Assembly (NCBI RefSeq): GCF_000340215.1
Contig: NW_006921543.1
Coordinates: 744,001-808,000, forward strand
DNA from: Pseudocercospora fijiensis CIRAD86
Lineage: Eukaryota; Ascomycota; Dothideomycetes; Mycosphaerellales; Mycosphaerellaceae
Length of the DNA: 64,000 nt
Direction of reading: 5' to 3'
Made by a program: the position numbers and the translations under genes
In this document: piece after piece, positions 1-12,580 of the stretch
How the letters are laid out: every line of letters begins with the position of its first letter
Position numbering within the stretch: position 1 is the stretch's first letter
Notes under the pieces: model-generated
What the model was told of the DNA's origin: nothing
The model's input: the letters and a program-made list of their open reading frames with translations, nothing else
Database searches by the model: none

Positions 1-1200
1 ACCTAGCACCGTACCTAGCATCCTACCTATAGAGAGCCTAGTCGTCCTAGAGACTCTAGAGGTCGATATAGAGGATGTTGCTACCGACATTAGTAGTACC
101 CTAGGCCTAGCTAACCTACCTACCTATAAGCGGAAGTTATCCGACCTAAAGAGCTTTCGCTTTAATAGGTATATAAAAAAGTATAGTACTAGCCTAGCTA
201 ACTCCTTAGATACAAAGGCAAACGCTCTCTTCTAGGCTTTATAGTTCCTAGACCTTAAGTCTAATATGTCTATAGGAGAGCTACTAGTATACGGTTTGCC
301 TACTAACCTGTTCTAGAGCCGAATCCCTAACGATGCTACCTTTATAAAAGACCTCGCTGCCCTCCGAAGAAAACAGGGACGAGAAGACTATATTAATGTC
401 TCCTCCCTATAGTTCCTTCCTAAATTTTCTTTAGGTGCCTAAGAGTTAGTAGAAGGCGAATCGGTAACCTACGAGAACTAAGAGACTATCGATAATGCTA
501 ACGAAGAGGGAGTTAAGGAGATAGGCCGAGGGGATAGTAATAATCCCGACCCTACTCTAGTTTTAGTCTCTATTAAGGCTGTCCGGTTTACTAGCTAACA
601 AATCGGTCGAGTAGGACCTCCTCGACCTAAGGAACTTTATTCTATCCCTAATAATGTAGACCTTTCCGCAGTTACCCGTTCCTTCGCCGTTGTTCCCGCT
701 ATCTATATTTAAGTTACTATCGGGAGCTATAGTTAATAGATGCTAGCAATGCTTGATAATAGTTCGGAGTTACTTATTATAAGTAAGCGTTAGGCTAAAC
801 AACTTAGGCTGCTAATAAACAGAGACATTTCCCTAGGCATATAGGGAGTAAATAGAGAGGTTGCGCTAGTAGGTACTTGCTACAATGTTATAGTAGACGC
901 CTTCGGCATATACTTTTCCTTTACCTTCTAGATCGCCGCCGACCTAAATACGCTAATTATTCTAGGTCGGCTATAGTCTCGCATAACTCGTAGTGTCTAG
1001 CGCAACTGCGACGATAGCTCCTAGGAGGGAACTATCGCTAACTAGAAAGGCAACCGAGTCGTATTTACTAGTTATATCGGCAATACTAGCTACAAGTCCT
1101 ACGAGGATATCCTTACTGCTTCTAGACGGTCTTCGGGAAACGCTACGGCGCGGTTATAAGACCGGCAATCTGCGCTATAAGTTAGTATAGCTTAAATAGG
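1..1200 (+). pseudogene. Gag and aspartyl-protease region of element A
   Basis: The first part (about 120-480) reads as a basic, helical Gag-like protein without a visible zinc knuckle. Between about 740 and 985 the reading (IGR-type start, NREVALVGTCYNV, AADLNTLIILGRLW) resembles the retropepsin domain that precedes reverse transcriptase in fungal gypsy elements, including the closing ILGRP-like motif. Many in-frame TAG/TAA codons make it non-functional. The domain call rests on pattern and position only. Confidence 0.55.
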
Positions 1201-1391
1201 TCATTTCTAGAAGTGCGCCGCTCTGTACGTTAAGGCAAGTTTCTAGGTTCTATACTAAGAAGACGAATGCTCGAAGCGATAGCGAGCATAATATAACGAC
1301 TACCTAATATACAAGTTAAGGTAATAATGCTGTCGCAAGTATTACTACCGGACGCGGGTCTACCCGAACTAACTAATTAGAGCGCGAGTCT

Positions 1392-1414
1392 AATGCTACC
1401 CTAGGGGTGTTATT
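1392..1414. repeat. 23-bp near-palindrome, copy 1 (centre CCCTAGGGG)
   Basis: One of eight copies in this window of a near-perfect inverted repeat with core TACCCCGGGGGTA. This copy lies between the protease and reverse transcriptase parts of element A and has one C-to-T change at its centre. Confidence 0.6.
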
Positions 1415-1499
1415 ACGAATCTAACGTTTTCGCCGGCGTTATAAATTAGGACTACTAGCTGCATATCTATCGACTTAAGGAAACTTCTAAAGAAGTTTA

Positions 1500-4400
1500 C
1501 GCGCTGTTTTGTTGCGCTAATCTCTAAGCCTAGCGACAAAGAGAGCGAGCTCGGGTTCGACAATCGATTAGTATATATACCCTATATAAGAGGGTAGCTA
1601 ATAAGATTAAGCCTATAAAGGGCAGCGTACACATTACCGATAGGTCTAATCCTAGCGGGAATCCTAACTAGCGACAAAAGTGCCTTAATTAGGAGGCGAC
1701 ACTACTACCTAGGGATAGTCCGTACGATTAGAAGTATATTACTAAAAAGTTTTCTACTATCCCTAGGAGGTTAAGGCTAATAGAGGAGAGGCTTGCGAAA
1801 ATCAAACCTAGTATCGAGCTTTCGGATCGTAAACTAGATTTGCTATACGAGCTCCTATACAATCGCGAGGCCGTATTAGTATATAACTTCACTTACCTAG
1901 GTAGAATAAATCCGGAGGTTGCCCCTCCGTAGAAGATCCGAACGATCGAGTATAAGCCTTAGGCCTACCTAGGTTTTAAGCTAAACCTAAGCCTGCGAGG
2001 TATAGTTAAGGACATAATACGATAGCGTATAAAGGCTAGCACCTTAGAACCTTCCTATGCCTCGTATCGCAATCTATACTTCCTAGTTTAAAAGAAGATA
2101 GCTCCTAGGGAACTAAAGAAGTACCGTCTAATTAACGCTATATAAAAGTTTAACGTAGTTACGATTAGAGATGCTAACCTTCCTCCGGAGACTAATAGGT
2201 TCTCGGAAGCTTTTGCTAACTGTATTATAGCCTTACTAGTTAATGTTTTCTCGGGCTACGACTAGATCCCTCTCTATCCTAATAGCCGCGACCTTACTAG
2301 TTTCGAGATACCTCTTAGGCTATATAAACAAACTACCCTTCCCTAAGGGGCAACTAACTCTATAGCCTAGTTCGTTCGTATTATAGACTAAGTCCTCGCG
2401 GCCTATATCTCCTATATAGCGATGCCTTTCCTCGACGATATCGGTATTAAGGGCCCTAAAACTAGGTACAACAATAAAGAAGTAGAGCCTAGCATCCGCA
2501 GGTTCTTTCTCGAATATATCTAGAACCTCGATAGCGTCCTCTACGACCTAGAGCGAGCTAATCTAACGGTGCATAGGGAGAAGCTTTAGCTCCTATACAA
2601 ACGAATAAACATTATCGGGTTTGTGACCGATAAAAACGGCCGCTATCCTAATAATGCACGGGTCCTAAAGATAGTGTCCTAGCTAGATCCTACCTATTAG
2701 AAGGATGTCCGAACCTAGCTTAGAGTAGTCTCCTACTTCCGCATCTAGGTCGAGAACTTTGTATTAGTATATAAGCCCTTATACGCCTTGCTTAAGAAGG
2801 ATACTAAGTTCGAATAGACCCCCGTTTACTAAGCGGCTAAGGATAAGGTAACTAAGGCACTCGTTAGCGCACCTACACTTACGTCTATTAACTACTTAGA
2901 GGGAGCGGGTTTAATTATTATTGCTATCGACTCGAGCGGGGAAGGCTATAGCGAGATACTAATATAGTATAACCGTAAGGAGCTATCCTTGCGTTATCCT
3001 ATAAGGTACGACTCCGGGCTATAGAAACCGATCGAGGCCCGATACGATGCTAGCAAGCGAGAATGCCTTAGAGTCTATAAGGCTCTAAAGAAGTTCCGGC
3101 TATAGCTCTTTAGTATATTCTTTCGTCTAGAAATCGATGCTTAGACGCTAGTCTATTAGCTTAACTGTACAGCCTCCGACCTGCCTAACTCTACGATAGC
3201 TCGGTAGGTTGCCTAGATCTATTTGTTTAACTTCGACGTCTTCTACGTTCCTAGGAAGAAGCATACTAGACCGGATAGCCTTTCTAGGAGGCCTACTATA
3301 GAAGAGGATATTGCCGAAATAATAGAAGAAGAAGATATCGACGCGGTTATTAACCGCACCTTCTTCGCTACCTTCTATATTAATGCTATACTAGCGATCG
3401 CCAGGCCTACTGCCAACGACTAACCTAGCGACTAACTAGGTAACTAGCCCGACGGGAGCCCTACTACTAACGATAACGACTAGGCTAAAGCTAAGGCGGA
3501 TAAACTAGAGAGGGATAATATCCTTAATAGGGTCTACTCCGACGACTCCTATTACATCGCCTACTTCCTAACCTATACGAAGAAAGCGCCTAGCCTATTA
3601 AAGAGTTAATACCGTCGGGTTATTCGCTATTCTCGACGATTCCTAGTTAAAGATCGAATCCTTTAGCGATAAGCGATAGTTAATACACCTCTCTAGCGTA
3701 TTATTAACGACCTAGCAGCCCGACAAGAGATCCTTCGTTCCGTTTACGATAAGCTCGGCTACCGGGCGGCGGAGGGCACCTTTAATGTCCTTCGTCGGCG
3801 CTACTAGTAGGACGGCGTATAGGCTAATGTCTCCCGCTACTATAAGAGCTGTCCTAAGTGCAATTTTAGGAATAGCTACCGACGTCTAGGAGAACTACGT
3901 ATTCCTACTACCTAATTAGTCGGAGAGCGATAGTATAGCGATAGGGTCTATCTTAGTCGCAATAATAGCTTATATATTATTCGAGAGGGTCTTTCTCGAT
4001 AGCTAGAGGCCTATTATTTCTATAAGGGCTGCGGCGCTATTAATGCTCGTAATATAGCTACCTTCCTATTTAAAGATCTATTTTGCCGCTAGGGAACACC
4101 TTACGAGATTATCTTAGACAACGCTACGAACAATATAGCTAAAGAAGTTCAAGTACTACTTGTTTCGTATAGGGCGAAAAACGTTCGCATCTCCCTATAC
4201 TATCCCTAGTCGAATGCTATTGTTAAACGTAGCTATCGGTCTTTGATTAATGCCCTATCTAAGATAACTAATAGAGGGGATAGGTCGGTTCCTATCTCTA
4301 CCCGGGTCCTAGCCCTTCTCTAGGCGGACCGAACTACTATTGTCGACACTACTAGACTTACGCCGGTAGAGCTTATAATTAGGAGGGACGCCGTTCTTCC

Positions 4401-4938
4401 TATTAAGTTGTCCTATCGTACGTATAGCGTTTACGATTAGGGGTCTGTTCGTACTAGAGTAGATCTTCTTGCCCTACGGGCTAAGGCTCTTAAGGATATA
4501 ACTACGACTTCTTAGGAGGGTCTTACTCGATAACGGCGCCTTCGTAAGGAGGCTAAGCAGTATTTCGACGACTATAATACTATTAACTAAGAGCCTCTAA
4601 AGGTTAGCGATATAGTCCTCCTATACCGGTTAGAGCTAGAATATAGTTACTCCTATAAGCTAGCCTTTAAATAGAAAGGGCCTTATAGAGTATAGGAGGT
4701 CCTTCGCGATAGTTCTACGTACCGACTTTAGGAACTTAATAGTGCTACCTTGAAGCACTCGTACCCCCGGGCTAACCTAAAGAAGGTCGTCGAGTTAAGA
4801 GAGCCTGCCCGTTCTCCCCCGACCGAGGAGGAAGTTAATGCCTCTATAGACCCTCTACCGACCTTAGATACCTATCGAGAGGAGGATCCTACCGCGATTA
4901 TAGATCCTGTTCTACCCGACAACTATACGCATCCCTAG
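1500..4938 (+). pseudogene. Pol of element A: reverse transcriptase, RNase H, integrase
   Basis: Reverse transcriptase spans about 1900-2760. The catalytic box reads FLDDIGIKGPKTRYNN near 2426, so both aspartates survive. RNase H follows and ends in the typical gypsy junction with YVPRKKHTRPDSLSRRP near 3241-3291. The integrase zinc-binding region lies near 3760-3860 and its catalytic core at about 3950-4260 (ATNNI, YPWSNA). The C-terminus, with no chromodomain visible, stays open to 4938. TAG and TAA in place of Q and W codons occur throughout. The protein resembles a widespread fungal gypsy Pol with the FLDD variant of the catalytic box. It cannot be translated as it stands. Confidence 0.85.
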
Positions 4939-5399
4939 ATACATCTTAGTAAGCTATTAGGAATGACTTATAAACAAAGGGAGGGTTATATACGTATTAA
5001 TTGCGCGTAGAGCATTTCCGATGTTAATTCCGATAGTAAACTAGACTTCTAGCTATCTAACTCTAACTCTAAGGAGGAGCTCGACTAGTCTAGCGACGAA
5101 GACCGCCTAGAATTATAGCTAGATAATCTCGAGACTAAATAATTGCTTGTCTTTCCCTACCTTTACTATATTGCTTTCCTTACGCTTGTTAACCGTTCTC
5201 CGCGCTATTAATATAGTGCCGCCCTATAGCTTTAGTCCTTACTACTTGTTCCTACGGATGTTAATACTTATAGTTGTTGCCCTCTTTTGCTTTTGCTTTA
5301 TCTGTTGTATTGCTCTTTTGCCTTCGATTAATGTTGCTATAACTTTATTCCTTTGCTTTTGTTTTTCCTTAGATAGAACTATACGAGGCGTGTTTTCCT
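4939..5399 (+). other. 3' end of element A, no recognisable gene
   Basis: Downstream of the integrase stop there is an acidic segment and then a pyrimidine-rich stretch. Its 84-codon open frame (5147-5401, extremely hydrophobic, rich in L, F and C) is probably just the consequence of a T/C-rich strand that cannot easily form stops. It may include the remains of the 3' LTR. Confidence 0.4.
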
Positions 5400-5422
5400 A
5401 ATAATACCCCGGGGGTAGTATT
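5400..5422. repeat. 23-bp near-palindrome, copy 2 (A/B junction)
   Basis: Core TACCCCGGGGGTA. It straddles the junction between element A and repeat B: the right half is shared with the left end of B copy 2 at about 12131, and the left half belongs to A. Confidence 0.65.
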
Positions 5423-5844
5423 AGGAAGATAGCCGAACCTAACCCCTCTACCCTTCTAGGACTACTTCCCTCTAGATTCCTAGACTCTAGCAACCTTCCT
5501 TAAGTAATAACGACAACAAGATACTCTACTAGAGGATGTTCCTGCCCTAATTAGCACTAGCTACGTAGGACACTAGGAAAGGGAGGATCCCTCTCCCTTC
5601 CTAGCTCTTAGATAGATATAGCAACCTAGGCCTATAGCCTCTAAGAATAGGGACCTTAGGCTATTAAGCTTAGTATTTAAAAGAAGGAAGAAGGTAAACG
5701 CATAGACTACCTTTACGTACTTGCTAATGTAAAAGGTAATGCTGTGTCTATAGCGGCAGTACTATAGGCTAACGTATCGACGAATTAGCTACGCTAGGCC
5801 TAGGCGGCTTACTCCTCGTCGCCGAGCATCTCTAGAGAAAAGCT

Positions 5845-5867
5845 AATGCTACCCCGGGGGTGTTATT
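5845..5867. repeat. 23-bp near-palindrome, copy 3 (upstream of the B ORF)
   Basis: Core TACCCCGGGGGTG, located about 420 bp before the start of the long B frame; conserved at the same place in B copy 2 (19632). Confidence 0.65.
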
Positions 5868-7294
5868 AGTCCCGCTAGCTTTACTACTATAGATTTCTGC
5901 TAAGCACTCGAACTGGCTAGTTACATTTCGAGTACGCGAGAATCTACGATAGCTAAAGGTTAATAAAGGCGCGCAGTCGCTACTAGCAATTAGCTAGATC
6001 GATTGTTAAACTTTAGCCTACTCTAATAATAAAGAGGTCTCGTATATAGCTTTACTTTTGTATATAGCCGTTATCCGTTTGCTTTACTAGCGCGGAATAT
6101 ACGGACTACGTTACCTTCGCACTATATTTAAAGCGAGCTTCCTAAGCTCCTTCTTCTACTCGATTACTAACTAACTCGCTACCGCCTAACTACCTCTACC
6201 CCTTTTATCTAAACCCTTTAATTATTATTATTAAGCAACGAACACACTTACAAACTCGTTTATAACCTACTTCCGCTTCGGTCGACTATGTCTTCCGGCG
6301 CCTCGAATCCGCTAGGCGCTAGCAGTAGCAACGACCTACCTGCCCCTATTAACCTAAGCTTAGCTGCCCTAGTTCCGATCGAAGCCCTATCCGATAGCGC
6401 CTTAGCTACTACAACTAGCCTCGAGCACTGCTTCTAGATCGTTACCGCCCTTAAAGACCCTTAAGAGAAGATCTAGAACGCTCGTACCCTACTACGCGTT
6501 ATTAATAAGAACATTAAGAAGGCTACTGTCTTAGTTGCGTATAGTATAAACAACTTGCGTTAGTCTATCGGTAAGCGTATCTTTAAGCGCGAGGTTCTTA
6601 ACGATATAGATATCGAATAAGCCTTTCCTATCGTCTATAGCCTCGAGACGGCCGGTACCTAGATTCGTTTGCGCTTTAAGACCCTCGACTAGGCCTTCGA
6701 ATATTAGGGAGGACTAAGCAGTCTTCCTAAGAGCCTTATTAACTTCGCCTACGGTAGATAAGAGCGTGCTAAGCAGGTCTCTTCGTTCGTTAACAAGTAC
6801 AAGGTCCGTCGTTAAGGCGCCGAATACCTTTCCCGCACTATAATCTATCGCGTATCTACCGCTAGTAAGAAGGTAGGCAAGTAGTTACTTAACTTATCCT
6901 TTACGCTTAACGACTTTACGACAGCCTACTAGAAGAAGCACTACGATGCGATTGTCTAGGTCGATCTTAACGTATAGACAACTAAGGATCTACTAGAAGA
7001 GAAGGGCTATCGTATTAATAGTATAGGCTTTATTGTTAAGGGTTAAAAGGCTCCTATCGTTAATGTCCTTAAACGTAAGGCTCTTCGCCTAGAGACCGAG
7101 GCCGATATAGCTACTAGTCTTGCGCTCGCTATAGAAATGTAGGCCGAGGATCGTCGCTCGACCCGCAACCGTAAGGTCCCTTAAGAAGTTTAAGACGAGC
7201 GCGCTAAGGCCGAAGTAGCGCGCAAGAAGGCATTGTATGCTCGCTAGGCCCTCCGTAAGGCTACTAAGAAGTATAGCACTCCTTCTAGTACCGA

Positions 7295-7340
7295 CTATAG
7301 TACTAACTATAGTACTAACTATAGTACTAACTATAGTAAC
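7295..7340 (+). repeat. 12-bp tandem repeat inside the B ORF
   Basis: Three full units of CTATAGTACTAA plus a partial one, encoding repeated Y-S-T-N. B copy 2 has a single full unit at 21077-21088, so unit number changed between the two copies. Confidence 0.8.
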
Positions 7341-9114
7341 TCGGATGTTAATATACTAGATATACTACTAGAAGATGTCTCCTCCGAAGGCTCCTTTAGC
7401 GAGCGTAGAGATAGAGGCCTCTCGCCGATCCTATTAACTAAGAACATCTATAGTTCTTGCAAGGGCGACTCTATTGCGTACCTTATTACTAACATCGATA
7501 TAGTTCCTAAAGCCGATATAGGCAAAGCTCCTACCGCCCTATCTATCTATTAATAGCTCGACGACCTTAGTAAGCTAGGTAAAGAGCGGTTTACTATATA
7601 TACTAACTATATTAAGAAGGCCGCTAAGGTCTATAGTCTCTACGCTAGTGCTAAGTCGAGTGTTCTCGTCGGCCGCCTATTAAAGATTAGTCGCGAGGTT
7701 GCTAATTAGGATGCCTTTACTGCCCTTAAGACTAGTTATACTAACTAGTTTCCTAGACGCCCTGCTACCGCCCCGACCTCCCTAGGACTCTACGTATTTA
7801 ACCCTACTAGTACTATTACTCGCGATCTTGCGCTAACTAAGCGTCGGTGCAAGTTAATTACTAGCATTCTCGGCTAAGGCACTTCCTTCGACCGCTTTCG
7901 TTAGACTAGCAATGCTATCTTCCCTCGAGTCTTCGGTTAGATATAGTCGCCTCGTAGAGCGTACCTTCCTCTTATCGTCGATCTAATATAGGAGGAGTTT
8001 CGTATATTCTTTTAGTATATGCGTAAACTGCCTAAGTCTAAGTAGGAAGGCCGCAATGCCCTTTAGACCTATAGAGTAAGCAACTAAATCGTCCGTTAGT
8101 ATCCCGCCTTATAGCTCTTAGCCGTTACCCTTCGACCTAATTACGTATACGAGCTTATCTCCGTCCCTAAGCCTACTAAGTACTTTAAGGTAGGTAATAG
8201 CGGTTATAAGAACTACCCTACTAAGGAGACTTCTCGTCTCGGATAAGATATAGTTAAACTCGTAGCTAGTAAGGGTGCTAGCTATCTACGCATTAAGGTT
8301 TCTCTTATATCTAAAGATAAGACCGCCTATTTAACTATTATCGAGGGTATGTACGAACTAGAGGTCTTTAAGAACTAGGTTAAGAAGCTTAATGCCTGTA
8401 GCCTAGTTCTACTAAACAAGATTAGCAAGCTTACTAACAAGTACCTTACTAACGACGACCTCGGCTATATGTTCGATAGTTAGCCTAACGAAGGCGAGGT
8501 AGCTTAGTAGATCCTTAACCCTCTAAAGGAATGCGAAGTCTCTGTTTAGATGCTATACCTTCCGTATAGCGATCTAAAGCCCGAGAGCGACCGTATATTA
8601 ATCGACCTAGGCTACTCTCGTGTTATCGACGGCACTAAGATTAAGGGCTACGACAACTTAACCGTCGCTAAGGTTGCTAAGGCGTACCGCAATCTAACCG
8701 CCCTTCTAGGTTCTAACACCTTCGTGCCGTTCGCCTTCCCTGCCGCTATCTTAGTCGAAGGCCTTAGTTGCATTTCCGATGCCCTAGTCGGTAGAATTCT
8801 TTAGTTAAGTTACGTTATTTAGAACGAAGTTAAATAAATCCTCTAGTTTAGTAAGGAGGAGCTTAAGGACTATCTACGCGAATAGGAGAAGGCTATATAG
8901 GACAAGGCTACTAATCTCCTCGTTAATTAAGCTCGCTTCGAGGTAGAGTACTTTAGTACTAACAGCTTTAATACCTACGGAGGAGTTTAGGATAGTCGAC
9001 TAGCTAATAAGGTTATTACTAGTAAGGATTACGGTGCATTAAAGCAGTAGTAAGTTAGCGTAGCAGATCAGATGCTTAGGAAGTTGTTTTTGTGTATTAA
9101 TGGAATCTAGGAAC

Positions 9115-9137
9115 AATGCTACCCCGGGGGCATTATT
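9115..9137. repeat. 23-bp near-palindrome, copy 4 (end of the B ORF)
   Basis: Core TACCCCGGGGGCA, in frame with the last 15 or so codons of the long B ORF and conserved at the same place in copy 2 (22873). Confidence 0.65.
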
Positions 9138-9176
9138 GCGGAGTCTCTAGAAGATAGCCTTAGCTAAGATGCCTAA

Positions 9177-9525
9177 GGTTACTATATAACTGTTTGTTTT
9201 GAGCGTACAATGTAAAGCGTGTCTAGTTAGACACGAAGAAAGGGAGGGATATTAGCTAGTAACCGGCCCTATACACCTAGGCTAAGTTTTAGGCCTATAT
9301 AAGAGGCCCCCTTCTACATTGTAGATAGAGCACTAACCTCGTATAGCATATTGTTTATATTACACTTCTACAATGCCTATATTGCAGGGCTCTAGTTATT
9401 AGCCTAAGCAACCGTCTTGTTATCCTATTATGCTAAACATAGCTGCCTATATTGCTATAGGTTATATTACCCTCGGTAGCCTATACTATTACTATAGGTA
9501 GTAGTAGTAGTTTTGGTTTCCGTCC
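9177..9525 (+). other. 3' non-coding tail of repeat B with a TATA-like box
   Basis: Conserved in both copies. It contains a TATATAAG sequence at 9297-9304 followed by a pyrimidine-rich stretch, and ends in a short run of GTA triplets near 9500. It looks like a promoter or LTR fragment, but no second copy of it is present at the 5' end of B. Confidence 0.4.
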
Positions 9526-12130
9526 TTTAATACGGATACGGTAATATACATCCTAAAGGTCTAAGGACGTGTACTATTTAGCGTCCTTAAGCCTATTAAG
9601 CGTTTCGCTAATAAGAGGCAGGGGGTAACGATTTTTAATAGTAATCTCGTTTAGCCCCCTATAATCGACGTAGAGTCTTAGACTACTATCCTTCTTTAAT
9701 ATAAATAGGATCGGCGTACCCGCCTCGCTTATACTAAGCTAGATCTAATTATTCTCTAAGGCTAAGCTTAGGTAATTACGAAGGTCGCTAAGCTCTCTTC
9801 CTAAAGAATAGTAGAGAGGTTTATATAGCGGCTTCGTTCCGGGAATTAGGTCGATCGTATACTCTACGTCTTCGGGGAGCTTACGTCTCGCTTCGGGCGT
9901 TATTATAAAGACGTCTTCGAAGTCTTTAAATTCTTCTAGTAAGGAGGATCCTTTAGCGATATCGCGGAGCTAGCGAACGCTAATCGTATATATATATAGG
10001 GCGTTACGTATGTCCTTCTAGAATTCCTATAGTTCCCGTACGCGTATCGAACGCGCTACGGCTTCGTTCCTATAGGTCTAGGTATCTGTCGAGCTATCGA
10101 CGATTACCTTTTAATCGCGCCTCTAAGGCCGGCTAAGAATAATATCTAGGAGGGGCATTTCGAAAGTATAAAACACTCCGGTTATAATGCGTTCTTAGCC
10201 TATAGAGTCGGCGATCCGTAAGCGTAGATAATGCGCTCCGTAGTAGTATCCTCGGTTACCCTAGAAACTATCGGCACTAGGAAGTACGGCATTAACAATC
10301 CGCTAAGGCTAGTATCGTAGAACGAATTCTTAAGATACTATATTAATATTAGCAGCATTATCTAATAAGCATTCGACGGATACTTCCTCTTCTTAGGTAA
10401 CAATTACTCTACGTACGCGTTCTGTAGGTACTACTACTACTAAGCTACTTAGTTAAGATTCCGTACCTACCCCTAGCTCTTAGGAGGTGCCTTATCTTTT
10501 CCCTTAGCCTTCGAGTCGTTCTTCTTTTCTTTAGCGTTAGCGGCTACCTTACGTACCGTAGGGTTGTCGTCTTTCTAGAGATAGCGGTTCGGGTACGCGT
10601 TCTTATAATAGCCTTTCTAGCGATAGCTATAATATTCGACCTTGCTAATATTATACCCGCCTTACGAGTTATCGCCCTTTATATACTTTCCGCCTACGCT
10701 ACGGTCGCGATTTAACTACTACTTGCGGGCCTAACTATTAGATCGACGCTTCTTACCTTTACTACCTTCGGTTTTATCGTAGTTACGATCCTTGCGTTTA
10801 CTAGACGGCTTATTAGGGGTCTCGATACACGTCGCAAGCTCTACGAGTTCGTAACGCGTCGTTAGTACTATATAGTATTTAATAATCGCGCTGCGAATCG
10901 NNNNNNNNNNNNNNNNNNNNNNNNNNNNNNNNNNNNNNNNNNNNNNNNNNNNNNNNNNNNNNNNNNNNNNNNNNNNNNNNNNNNNNNNNNNNNNNNNNNN
11001 GGGCCGCCTTATACTCGAGGGTTACGTCTAGTATACGGTTTATAGGGTCCCCGACGTAGTCCTAATAGAAGGTTTTAAAGTCCTAGTAGGTATAATTCTA
11101 TAGGTCCTTAAGGCTATTTTTATTATACTATCGCTCCTACGTATCGCCTACGAGGTATATAATACTATAAAGCACCTTGCTTTCGTCCGTATAATAGGTA
11201 GCTCCGGATAGTATAAAGGTAATAGAAAGTTCTCGAAGGAATCGCCTCGACTTCTTAATTGTATCGCCTTTAAAAGGCTTAGGTTCCTTTAGGCGAGGCT
11301 TAATAGCCGTAAGACTAGCGACTGCGTAGCTTATACTAGGTATAGTAGCTACGCTTAGCGCACTTCTAGAGAGAGGTAGTCGATACGAGATAGATTTAGC
11401 TCTCTAAGATTTAGGCCTCTAAATCGACTCGTTAGCTAACTCTTCCTCGTCCTCGTCGTCGCCTAGGGATAGAGTTCTCGTAGGACCCTCGCCGGTAGTA
11501 CCGCTACTCGGAGCTAGCGTATCGCTAGCGTCCCTAAGGATACAAAGACGCGCATTCTCTCGCTTAGCTTCTTAAGCCTATACTTCTAGCCTAAGCACTT
11601 CTTACTTAGCTAGAAATCGTTCGAGCTATAGGCAGGTCGCTTCTCGGCGCGCCTAATATTCGGCTTTGTCTTATTATATCGCCGCGTCGTTTTCTAATAC
11701 TATCGGCGCTCCTAGGGCATTATTCTACGCGTTTTCTACGCCTAGCGCATTCGGATCGCTTGCGTTTATCTTTCGGGGTTCTATAGGCCGCTATAAAGGG
11801 TAGACGGTTTAGAACTATTAGAAAATAGATATATAGTAACGTATAGAATACCCTCTACTAATCGCCGTAGTAGAAAGTAGAACTAAACTATACCTTTCTT
11901 AGAATAGGGCAGAGCGTTTACTATTAACTAGGCTACGTACGGATAGTATATATACCGAGCCGGCAACTAAGTATATCTATATAAGCGACCGAGCTTTTCC
12001 GCGTATACGCTAAGCAGGCTTTGCGCTAGCGAGATAGCACCGTAGTGTACGTAATAACATTACATAATTATTACATAGGCTTGCTAAGGCATAATAGGAG
12101 ACTTTACTTACTTAGGTTCTTATACGAAGG
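9526..12130 (-). mobile_element. Truncated Ty3/gypsy element D, minus strand
   Basis: Read on the minus strand from right to left, D encodes a Gag (about 11000-11820, with a KPFKGDT-like retrotransposon Gag core) and then a region whose zinc knuckle is recognisable near 10610-10650. The cysteines and histidine of that knuckle have all become tyrosine (YYSYRQKGYYKNAYP), as TGT to TAT and CAT to TAT changes predict. After a protease-like stretch comes the start of reverse transcriptase ([19 protein letters not shown] near 9700). The RT stops at DVYYRIRI, exactly where repeat B begins, so the rest of Pol is missing. It contains an assembly gap. Confidence 0.8.
10901..11000. other. Assembly gap of exactly 100 N
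   Basis: A run of 100 N inside the Gag part of element D. The round number suggests a default-size gap, so the true distance is unknown and the two sides of D may not be one copy. Confidence 0.95.
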
Positions 12131-12371
12131 TAGTATTAGGACGATAGCCGAACCTAACCCCTCTACCCTTCTAGGACCCCTTCCCTCTAGATTCCTAGGC
12201 TCTAGCGACAACGACAACAAGATACTCCACTAGAGACTATTCCTACTCTAATTATTACTAGTTACGTAGGATACTAAGAAAGGGAGGTTCCCTATCCCTC
12301 TCCCTTCCTACCGCTTAGATAGATATAGTAACCTAGGCCTATAGCCTCTAAGAATAGGGACCTTAGGTTGT

Positions 12372-12569
12372 TATTAGGACTAAAGAGGTTGTGCGTGATT
12401 AGTATATAACTAGGCTCGAGTAAAGCTAGGGTCTTAATGCCTTAGATAGGGCTTGGCGCTTAGTAATAGGCTAACTCTCCTACCTTCCTCCCTCTCCTTC
12501 TAGATCCTTATCGAATACTACTTGTACCTACTACTACCCTATCTGCCTACTAACATAACCCTTCTTGTA
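12372..12569 (+). repeat. 5' LTR of chromovirus C copy 1
   Basis: 198 bp from TATTAGGACTAAAG to CTTCTTGTA, matching 19249-19446. The duplicated target GTTGT lies immediately to its left. It contains ATCGAATACTA at 12510-12520, the complement of the primer site. Confidence 0.93.
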
Positions 12570-12580
12570 TAGTATTCGAT
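12570..12580 (+). promoter_or_regulatory. Self-priming primer-binding site of chromovirus C
   Basis: TAGTATTCGAT begins at the first base after the LTR and is the exact reverse complement of ATCGAATACTA in the LTR (12510-12520). A second pairing, CTACTACCCT (12531-12540) with AGGGTAGTAG (12591-12600), extends the fold. Tf1 and its relatives prime minus-strand DNA from the folded 5' end of their own transcript over 11 nt rather than from a tRNA, and this arrangement matches. Copy 2 has the same site at 31640 with one mismatch. Confidence 0.75.

Larger units (their letters stand above)
1..5415 (+). mobile_element. Ty3/gypsy LTR retrotransposon A, RIP-degraded, 5' end outside window
   Basis: The plus strand encodes, in order, a Gag-like segment, a retropepsin-like segment, reverse transcriptase, RNase H and integrase, which is the Ty3/gypsy order. 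Frames are broken by many TAG and TAA and CA/TG are depleted, as RIP produces. The right edge is the junction with repeat B at about 5416. No LTR pair can be recognised, because the left end lies outside the window and the right end is cut or masked by B. Family assignment is firm; the exact boundaries are not. Confidence 0.85.
6288..9176 (+). pseudogene. Long ORF of repeat B (about 960 codons), unknown function
   Basis: Starting at the ATG in GACTATGTCT, one frame can be followed for nearly 2.9 kb. It is interrupted in the parts checked only by TAA/TAG, and the intact 84-codon piece at 8550-8804 is in that same frame. Copy 2 preserves the same frame, start and intact piece, so this was a real protein gene. 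The N-terminus is rich in A, S and L. A Ser-Thr-Asn-Tyr repeat lies near codon 335-350, followed by basic and globular stretches. No zinc knuckle, protease, RT or DDE motif was recognised. The first third could be Gag-like, which is only an impression. Confidence 0.6.
5416..9525 (+). mobile_element. Unclassified repeat B, copy 1
   Basis: A 4.1-kb unit present twice in the window (second copy 12131-12371 plus 19447-23291). Similarity begins at TAGTATTAGG (5416) and ends at GTTTCCGTCCTTTA (about 9525). It holds one very long ORF flanked by two palindromes, but no reverse transcriptase or transposase could be recognised. No terminal direct or inverted repeats or clear target duplication are visible, so its class is unknown. 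A non-autonomous or Gag-only retroelement is one possibility. Confidence 0.7.

Noticed and set aside
5147..5401. 84-aa hydrophobic ORF that looks like a small membrane protein.
   Set aside because: It lies in a pyrimidine-rich strand of a degraded retroelement; the hydrophobicity follows from base composition.
5416..9525. Repeat B as an LTR retrotransposon with LTRs starting at the CCCCGGGG palindromes.
   Set aside because: The sequences after the two palindromes share only the palindrome itself, so they are not LTRs.
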